A DNA stretch of 11,640 nt from Acidiferrobacteraceae bacterium. Its GTDB lineage: Bacteria; Pseudomonadota; Gammaproteobacteria; Arenicellales; UBA868. Shown piece by piece: positions 6,436-11,640 of this stretch; within the stretch, counting starts at the first letter, position 1, and each line of letters starts with the position of its first letter. The stretch is taken from positions 1 to 11,640 of the forward strand of contig PCBE01000122.1 of assembly GCA_002731295.1 (NCBI GenBank). The letters run 5' to 3'. The position numbers were made by a program, and so were the translations under genes. The notes under the pieces are model-generated. The model had not been told where the DNA came from, did not search any database, and was given only the letters and a program-made list of their open reading frames with translations.

Positions 6436-7548
6436 GTGACTGATCGGGAGCCCGTTTCAATACAGGAAGACAGCCAGCCCTACCTCAAGATTGAGCAACT
6501 GACGAAGAAGTTCGGGGATTTTGTCGCGCTGCAAGAAATATCACTCGATGTATACGAAGGGGAATTTATCTGTTTCCTCGGCCCTTCAGGCTGTGGCAAG
6601 ACGACTTTGTTGCGTTGCATTGCGGGGCTCGATATTCAGACCCACGGTCGTGTTGTTCAGGCCGAGATCGATATCTCGAAACTTCCTCCCACGGTGCGCG
6701 ATTTTGGCATTGTGTTTCAGTCTTATGCATTGTTTCCTAATCTCACGGTCCGTAAGAATCTGGCATATGGGCTGGAAAACCGGCGCATGCCAAAAGAAGC
6801 CATTGCAACGCGGGTCGGCGAACTTCTGGACCTTGTCGGTCTTGTTGGCCAGGATGTGAAGTATCCCGCACAGCTTTCGGGCGGTGAGCAGCAACGTGTT
6901 GCGCTGGCGCGGGCGCTCGCAACGGCGCCAGGGCTGCTGCTGCTCGATGAACCGCTGAGCGCTCTGGATGCCAAAGTTCGGTCCTATCTCCGTCACGAAG
7001 TCAAAGAATTACAGCAGCGGCTTGGGGTCACCACCATTATGGTGACCCATGACCAGGAAGAAGCGTTGACCATGGCAGACCGGGTGGTGGTGATGGATCA
7101 AGGCATCATCAGTCAGGTAGGTAGCCCCATCGAAATTTACCGAGCTCCTGAAACCAAATTCGTAGCGGATTTCATTGGCACGATGAATTTTCTACCGGGC
7201 GTAATGCTGGAATCACAACGTTGCCGGGTCGGGCAGATCGAATTCGAAAACTTGAGAAGGGTTGGAAATCCGTTACCCGGGGATTCGATCACTTTATGCA
7301 TTCGACCGGAGGAGCTTTTACTACAGGACGATGAAATTCAAGCCGACAATATGATCGTCGCGCAAGTCAAAAGTGTTGAATTCTTGGGTGCTTCCTACCA
7401 GGTTACCTTTTCTTCGCGTGACTTGGACAGCCGAACGATGATCGCGGACCTGTCCCCAAAACTATTCAGCGAACATGACATCCGCGTAGGGATGGAGCTC
7501 AACCTCATACTTCCCGCGGACCGAATTCACGTATTTCGATCCACTTGA
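6436..7548 (+). CDS. ABC importer ATP-binding protein (putative 2-aminoethylphosphonate type, with TOBE domain)
   Basis: This 370-residue ATPase would power the importer at the cytoplasmic face of the membrane. From the GTG start the motifs are: Walker A GPSGCGKTT (49-57), Q-loop Gln95 in VFQSYALFPN, signature LSGGEQQR (147-154), Walker B LLLLDEP (167-173) with Glu172, D-loop SALD (175-178) and switch His205 in VTHDQEEAL. The C-terminal extension from about 250 has the TOBE-type sequence LCIRPEELLL (287-296), typical of the PotA/FbpC/PhnT class. The frame is open upstream to a TTG at 6391 (385 residues), but the ribosome site favours GTG. The stop overlaps the permease start by 4 nt (TTGA), indicating translational coupling. 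The gene is the second of three in the operon. Confidence 0.94.
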   Translation: MTDREPVSIQEDSQPYLKIEQLTKKFGDFVALQEISLDVYEGEFICFLGPSGCGKTTLLRCIAGLDIQTHGRVVQAEIDISKLPPTVRDFGIVFQSYALFPNLTVRKNLAYGLENRRMPKEAIATRVGELLDLVGLVGQDVKYPAQLSGGEQQRVALARALATAPGLLLLDEPLSALDAKVRSYLRHEVKELQQRLGVTTIMVTHDQEEALTMADRVVVMDQGIISQVGSPIEIYRAPETKFVADFIGTMNFLPGVMLESQRCRVGQIEFENLRRVGNPLPGDSITLCIRPEELLLQDDEIQADNMIVAQVKSVEFLGASYQVTFSSRDLDSRTMIADLSPKLFSEHDIRVGMELNLILPADRIHVFRST

Positions 7549-9350
7549 ATAACGTTACCGTGTCCAACGTTGCGGTTTCTTTTTCGGCACCATTGCGCCC
7601 CCGTTTGGGTCGGGATGACTTTTTTCAAGGGGGCTGTCTGATCGGGTTTTCTGCTCTCGTTTGTGCGGCGATCTTCTTGCCGCTGTACGCAATGCTGGCG
7701 AAGAGCTTCGAAGACTCCGACGGAAACTTTTTAGGTTTTGCCAACTACATAGAGTATTTCAATACACCGTCTTTAGTAACTTCGGCGCAGCACACCATTA
7801 TTATCGGCGTGTTGACTACGATTATCGTGGTCGTGCTGGCGTTTATTTATTCCTATGCCCTCACGCGAAGTTGCATGCCGTTTAAAGGATTATTTCGTGG
7901 CATCGCGGTAATCCCAATCCTCGCGCCGTCCCTGTTGCCGGCGATTTCATTGGTCTACCTATTCGGCAATCAAGGGATGATCAAGGAAGTACTCCTAGGC
8001 CACACGATCTATGGGCCGATCGGCATAGTGATTGCGCTGGCATTTTGGATTTTTCCCCATACGGTTCTCATATTAACAACAGCACTGTCATCTGCTGATG
8101 CGAGACTCTACGAGGCGGCCGTGGCTTTAAGAACGAGCAAGACTCGTACCTTTTTTACGGTTACGTTGCCGGGTGCAAAGTATGGCGTAATGAGTGCGTG
8201 CTTCGTTGCGTTTACCTACGCCATTACGGACTTTGGAGCGCCCAAGGTAATCGGCGGCTGGTATAACATGCTGTCGGTCGACATTTACAAGCAGGTTGTC
8301 GGTCAGTGGAACTTTCAGATGGGAGCCGTGGTCAGTGTCGTACTGTTGTTCCCAGTGGTAATCAGCTTCGTAGCTGACCGCCTGGTGCAACGGCGGCAAG
8401 TCGCGCAAATTTCGGCACGATCGGTGCCGCTGGAACCGAAGCCAAATCGGCGCTTTGACCTTGTTATGCTCCTCTACTGCGTGGTGATTTCGATTATCCT
8501 AATTGGGATTCTCGGGGTCGCCGCGTACGCATCATTTATCAAGTTTTGGCCCTACAACCTCAGCTTAACTTTTGATAACTACCAGTTCGATCTGATGGAT
8601 GGTGGTGGCTGGAAGGCGTACCGGAATAGTATCGTTATGGCCATATGGACCGCCGGACTCGGCACCCTGATCATATTCACGGGAGCCTATTTCATCGAGA
8701 AGTCACAACGCTTCAACAAGTTCCGTTCTATTTTGCAATTTATCGCAGTTGTGCCGCTTGCAGTCCCTGGTATGGTGCTTGGTCTTGCTTACATCTTTTT
8801 CTTTAACCCAACCAAGTTCACTGTACCGTTCACCTCGATAGAACTGGCAAATCCGTTTAGTTTTCTCTACGCAACCATGGGTATTTTGGTGATCTGTACT
8901 ATCGTTCATTACTACACGGTGCCGCACCTGACTGCATTGACCGCACTCAAACAAATGGATCGCGAATTTGAGGCAGTCTCAGCGTCACTCAAAGTACCTT
9001 TTTATAAGACCTTTGCTCGGGTTACGTTTCCCGTATGCCTACCAGCCATATTTGATATTGCGATCTATCTTTTCGTCAATGCAATGACCACCGTATCGGC
9101 TGTGGTGTTCCTTTGGGGGCCGCAAACACATCTCGCCTCGGTGGCTGTGCTGAACATGGATGATCAGGGTGATATTGCGCCGGCAGCGGCTATGGCGATG
9201 ATGATCGTCTACACTTCAGCCGCAGTGCGAATCGCGTATGTGTTCTTGACCCGCGGATTCCAGAGAAAGACTCAGGCCTGGCGACGGCGAGAAGTGACCA
9301 CGAAATCTATAGCCCCGTCCTCTGTGACTCAAAAAACCACGACGGCCTAA
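7545..9350 (+). CDS. ABC importer permease, two fused MetI-like domains (putative 2-aminoethylphosphonate type)
   Basis: This is an inner-membrane protein of about 601 residues with roughly twelve transmembrane segments (about 31-52, 83-107, 116-141, 156-180, 212-230, 256-278, 306-332, 361-383, 395-420, 436-458, 498-525 and 545-568). It carries two coupling loops that contact the ATPase: EAAVALRTSKTRTFFTVTLP (190-209) and FEAVSASLKVPFYKTFARVT (475-494). The two permease domains are thus fused in one chain, as in the FbpB-like and PhnU2-like families, so the importer needs no second permease gene. The frame begins with TTG at 7545 inside the ATPase stop (TTGA overlap); a GTG at 7560 is an alternative. 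Neither has a Shine-Dalgarno, so re-initiation after the ATPase gene is likely. It closes the operon; no terminator is evident in the next 88 bp. Confidence 0.93.
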   Translation: MNNVTVSNVAVSFSAPLRPRLGRDDFFQGGCLIGFSALVCAAIFLPLYAMLAKSFEDSDGNFLGFANYIEYFNTPSLVTSAQHTIIIGVLTTIIVVVLAFIYSYALTRSCMPFKGLFRGIAVIPILAPSLLPAISLVYLFGNQGMIKEVLLGHTIYGPIGIVIALAFWIFPHTVLILTTALSSADARLYEAAVALRTSKTRTFFTVTLPGAKYGVMSACFVAFTYAITDFGAPKVIGGWYNMLSVDIYKQVVGQWNFQMGAVVSVVLLFPVVISFVADRLVQRRQVAQISARSVPLEPKPNRRFDLVMLLYCVVISIILIGILGVAAYASFIKFWPYNLSLTFDNYQFDLMDGGGWKAYRNSIVMAIWTAGLGTLIIFTGAYFIEKSQRFNKFRSILQFIAVVPLAVPGMVLGLAYIFFFNPTKFTVPFTSIELANPFSFLYATMGILVICTIVHYYTVPHLTALTALKQMDREFEAVSASLKVPFYKTFARVTFPVCLPAIFDIAIYLFVNAMTTVSAVVFLWGPQTHLASVAVLNMDDQGDIAPAAAMAMMIVYTSAAVRIAYVFLTRGFQRKTQAWRRREVTTKSIAPSSVTQKTTTA

Positions 9351-9438
9351 ATGCGGTGAATGATGATGGGCACGGTAAAAAATTGAAGCAACTTAGCCTT
9401 TCTCCAATCGAGCTAGGATAGCGGTACGACCAGACGTT

Positions 9439-10041
9439 TCATTGTGCCGGTGTCTGGCGAACCCACCAAATCGATCGATTGTTCGACGGCATCGACCGGT
9501 CGCCGCCCAGAGTAAATCCGCTGGATTCGGCTAGCGACTCGATAGCTGCATAATCCCTGATCCCGCTCACGGGATTGTGCTCTTTTAACCAGCGGTCGAA
9601 CGCGACGTTGCTGGGTTCAAGCATGCGGTCGGGGTAGCGGTATGGCCCGTAAAAGTACAATACACCCTTAGATTCGAGAATGTTGGCGGCGATGCTGAAC
9701 AGACGTTCAACACCTGTCCAAGCCACGATGTGGACGATGTTGATGCACACGATAGCATCGACTCTACTTAAGTCCTCGTTGTTGCCCAACAAGTCGATCA
9801 CTATAGGAGAATTCAGATTCGGCGCACAGGATTCCTTGCGCCAGGCTTCGATACTGGGCAAGGCGTCAGCAAGATCACTCGGTTGCCAGGTAAGGTTAGG
9901 TAGAAATTGACTAAAGTATGCCGCGTGCTGGCCTGTCCCACTACCGATTTCAAGGACCTTACCCCTGTCCGGCAGAACTTCTTTGAGTACCGCCAGGATA
10001 GGCGCCTGATTACGGTTACAGGCCTGTGCAAAGCGTTTCAT
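9439..10041 (-). CDS. DUF938 SAM-dependent methyltransferase-like protein
   Basis: This 200-residue protein is close to the usual length of the DUF938 family. The N-terminus KRFAQACNRNQAPILAVLKE is characteristic. The SAM-binding motif I is VLEIGSGTGQHAAYF (29-43), followed by WQPSDLADALPSIEAW (52-67), an acidic strand DAIVCINIVHIVAW and FYGPYRYPD. This is a class I Rossmann methyltransferase fold; animal relatives are called methyltransferase-like 26, and the substrate is unknown. The ATG at 10041 gives the family-typical start, although no strong Shine-Dalgarno precedes it. The gene converges on the permease gene with 88 bp between the stops and diverges from the HAD gene. No link to the importer is evident. 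Confidence 0.9.
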   Translation of the reverse strand: MKRFAQACNRNQAPILAVLKEVLPDRGKVLEIGSGTGQHAAYFSQFLPNLTWQPSDLADALPSIEAWRKESCAPNLNSPIVIDLLGNNEDLSRVDAIVCINIVHIVAWTGVERLFSIAANILESKGVLYFYGPYRYPDRMLEPSNVAFDRWLKEHNPVSGIRDYAAIESLAESSGFTLGGDRSMPSNNRSIWWVRQTPAQ

Positions 10042-10099
10042 ATGAATGGTATCCGGGTCATGTTGTTGTCTGATCAGTAGATGTGTTTTTCAGTGGGCG

Positions 10100-10129
10100 T
10101 TGACGCTGGGGTGGTTCGTACCGAATGAT
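10100..10129 (+). promoter_or_regulatory. Weak candidate promoter upstream of the HAD gene
   Basis: TTGACG (10100-10105, 5 of 6) is followed after 18 bp by AATGAT (10124-10129, 4 of 6). It lies in the 213-bp divergent gap and points towards the HAD gene. It is not strong enough to be sure. Confidence 0.25.
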
Positions 10130-10165
10130 ACCTAGACTGATAAGGATCGTGTTCTGCTCCGGTTA

Positions 10166-10178
10166 TTTAACGGTTAAA
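10166..10178. promoter_or_regulatory. Palindrome TTTAACGGTTAAA, possible operator
   Basis: This is a perfect 6-1-6 inverted repeat in the gap between the DUF938 and HAD genes. It overlaps a -10-like TAAAAT at 10175-10180, which has no good -35 partner. The symmetric, AT-flanked form suggests a dimeric regulator site, but no regulator gene is nearby. Confidence 0.3.
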
Positions 10179-10254
10179 ATTGTCCAGGGCAACCGGCCTT
10201 GTCCGGGACCCACACATCACTTACACACCTGAATGTTTCAGTGGAGTATTGTCC

Positions 10255-10959
10255 ATGCAACTCGATGTTCCCGATCGCCCCGAGGCTCTTGCATTCGACA
10301 TCTTCGGTACCGTCTTGGACCTTGCCGGAAGCCTGACACCCCGTTTGTCTGAGTTGCTTGATGACTGCGGGGCCCAGACGCAGGTGACAACACTGTGGGC
10401 CTATTGGCGGATGCGCCAGCGGATCGAGCAATACCAGGACAATCTTCTGATGCTCGGGCACAGCGGCTACCTTGCCGTGATGCGGCGGTCACTGCTATAC
10501 ACATTACGCACGTTCAAGGTTGTATTTTCTGAGAGTCAGGTCGATGATTTCATGCTGGCTTATCAGCAACTCGACCCGTTTGATGATGCCGTGGCAGGGC
10601 TCGAAAGACTGGCGGGGAACTGCCGCCTGGTTATGCTCTCTAACGGTGAACACGACTACCTGGTCCATCTCGCCCGCAACCGAATCAAGATCTCGTTCGA
10701 CGAGATCATTTCCGTGGAGTCGGTGGGTCAATTTAAGCCGCATCCGGCGGTCTACCGCCATGCCGCCCGCAGGCTGGACCTTGAACCGGGGCAGATCATG
10801 ATGGTTGCGGCGCATTCCTTTGACATTCTGGGAGCTCGTGCGAGCGGCTACCGCGGGGCTTATATCGACCGTTATGACCTGCCTTATGATGAGTCCCCGT
10901 TGCAGCCTGAGATCACAGTTGATGACTTCAAGGGGTTATGTGACTGGCTTGGTGTCTGA
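10255..10959 (+). CDS. Haloacid dehalogenase-like hydrolase, type II (HAD superfamily)
   Basis: This is a 234-residue cytoplasmic HAD enzyme. Motif I FDIFGTVLD gives nucleophile Asp15 and Thr19; WRMRQ (51-55) corresponds to the cap segment holding the substrate Arg of L-2-haloacid dehalogenases; motif II is LSNG with Ser129; motif III is Lys161 in FKPHPAVY with Tyr167; and motif IV is VAAHSFD with Asp190. Compared with the characterised L-2-haloacid dehalogenase L-DEX YL, the serine and asparagine of SSNxxD are replaced by Ala185 and His187. A real dehalogenase activity is therefore uncertain, and a phosphatase or other hydrolase is possible. The frame is open upstream to 10180, but the ATG at 10255, preceded by GTGGAG (10241-10246) and followed by a family-like N-terminus, is the sensible start. 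It is not the phosphonoacetaldehyde hydrolase PhnX, whose motif I and cap differ. Confidence 0.88.
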   Translation: MQLDVPDRPEALAFDIFGTVLDLAGSLTPRLSELLDDCGAQTQVTTLWAYWRMRQRIEQYQDNLLMLGHSGYLAVMRRSLLYTLRTFKVVFSESQVDDFMLAYQQLDPFDDAVAGLERLAGNCRLVMLSNGEHDYLVHLARNRIKISFDEIISVESVGQFKPHPAVYRHAARRLDLEPGQIMMVAAHSFDILGARASGYRGAYIDRYDLPYDESPLQPEITVDDFKGLCDWLGV

Positions 10960-11039
10960 TTCATTCGCGAACAAAGCGGAATTGATCTCAGGATTAAACC
11001 AGGAGGCTCGTGCCGAATGATAGCCTGTTGATAGTCAGC

Positions 11040-11640
11040 TCAATCCGCCGTTTGATCATGAGTTAACCATTTGGGGAACTCGGCTTTTCCTTGCGGAGAC
11101 AGCGCGTAGACGCCCTTGCCTAGGCGATCGAACCAGCCGTAGACATTGTTATATAGAATTGCTCTGGTTTTTGGCTCGGCCAAAGATTGGGCAATAACAG
11201 CAGCTTTAGTCTCACCGTGTTCTTGTAAGTAGTCGGCAATAGCGAGGGCTTTTTGGCGATAGGCTGTCATGATGCCGCGTCGCATAGTACTACCACCAGC
11301 GTTGGGATCACCAACTCGATGCATGAATTCACCCAGTAGTCGATGTCTTCTTTGTTTTGCCTGACGCGGTTTGTATTCACCGGGATCACACAACACATCA
11401 ACACTACCTAACGCTGCGGCAGGGTCTATAACCATCAGACCCAGACCAAGCATACGAAAAAGCTTGACGATCTGTTTACGCTGTTTTTTCAGTACCCCGA
11501 TGCCCTTTGGCACCCCGATATAGACAGTATCTGAAATTTGCAGTCGGTCGACGGCTTGTAACACAACGGTCATATTGATTGACAATTTCAGTTCAACAAC
11601 CACAACAGGCTCGTCTCCCCGAACTGCGATCACATCGCAA
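11040..11640 (-). CDS. DUF2161 PD-(D/E)xK-type protein, C-terminal part (cut by window edge)
   Basis: The minus-strand frame is open to the right edge, so about 199 codons of the C-terminal part are visible and the true start lies outside. The first residues read CDVIAVRGDEP, then VVVVELKLSINM. This gives the Asp and the ExK of a PD-(D/E)xK nuclease-fold core, with VLQAVDRLQISDTVYIGVPK after it, characteristic of DUF2161 proteins annotated as putative phosphodiesterases. The middle part (RKQIVKLFRMLGLGLMVIDP) continues the domain. The C-terminal third (KALAIADYLQEHG to WFDRLGKGVYALSPQGKAEF) looks like a winged-helix domain. Biochemical activity of the family is not established to my knowledge. 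A GTG at 11633-11631 is only an internal codon here. The gene converges on the HAD gene with 80 bp between the stops. Confidence 0.85.
   Translation of the reverse strand, partial: CDVIAVRGDEPVVVVELKLSINMTVVLQAVDRLQISDTVYIGVPKGIGVLKKQRKQIVKLFRMLGLGLMVIDPAAALGSVDVLCDPGEYKPRQAKQRRHRLLGEFMHRVGDPNAGGSTMRRGIMTAYRQKALAIADYLQEHGETKAAVIAQSLAEPKTRAILYNNVYGWFDRLGKGVYALSPQGKAEFPKWLTHDQTAD

Noticed and set aside
9351..9438. Possible terminator between the convergent permease and DUF938 genes
   Set aside because: Only a 6-bp imperfect stem (CTTAGC with GCTAGG) is visible. The A/T-run near 9379 is too far from it on the relevant strand.
10255..10959. HAD gene as phosphonoacetaldehyde hydrolase (PhnX) completing a 2-aminoethylphosphonate pathway
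   Set aside because: Motif I (FDIFGTV) and the cap region match type II haloacid dehalogenases, not PhnX. The gene is also separated from the importer by an opposite-strand gene.
1..11640. CRISPR arrays, insertion sequences, tRNA or rRNA genes
   Set aside because: No regularly spaced repeats, transposase motifs, cloverleaf sequences or rRNA signatures were seen on reading both strands by eye.

Overview
The window looks like chromosomal DNA of a Gram-negative bacterium, most likely a member of the Pseudomonadota (gammaproteobacterial or alphaproteobacterial; the class cannot be settled by eye). This rests on a periplasmic binding-protein ABC importer, DUF938, DUF2161 and DUF255 proteins, frequent GTG/TTG starts and moderate GC. 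No rRNA, tRNA, transposase, integrase, phage gene or CRISPR array is visible.

Layout, left to right. (1) Positions 1-238, minus strand: the exported N-terminus of a DUF255/thioredoxin-domain protein that runs off the left edge. It is divergent from (2) a membrane-anchored alpha/beta hydrolase (335-1150, plus), which converges on (3) a rhomboid-family intramembrane serine protease (1173-1886, minus). (4) A three-gene plus-strand cluster: an unrecognised 114-residue protein (2128-2472), a COG0523/CobW-type GTPase metallochaperone (2490-3545) and a hydantoinase/dihydropyrimidinase-family metal amidohydrolase (3566-4996). (5) After a 250-bp regulatory gap, a complete ABC importer of the putative 2-aminoethylphosphonate type: binding protein (5247-6302), ATPase (6436-7548) and a fused two-domain permease (7545-9350). 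(6) A DUF938 SAM-dependent methyltransferase-like gene (9439-10041, minus). (7) A type II haloacid-dehalogenase-like HAD hydrolase (10255-10959, plus). (8) The C-terminal part of a DUF2161 PD-(D/E)xK-type protein (11040 to the right edge, minus).

The most coherent story lies in blocks 4 and 5. A CobW-type GTPase sits 20 bp upstream of a metal-dependent cyclic amidohydrolase, an arrangement that suggests a metallochaperone and its client. The same-strand importer next door could deliver the substrate. The importer resembles phosphonate transporters, but no phosphonate catabolic gene is in view. The amidohydrolase also lacks the catalytic tyrosine of true hydantoinases, so the substrate of the locus is open. 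The importer has its own candidate promoter with a GntR/FadR-like dyad just downstream of the -10, a very strong ribosome binding site, and a 13-bp stem-loop between binding protein and ATPase that probably sets the binding-protein excess. None of the intergenic gaps exceeds 300 bp.
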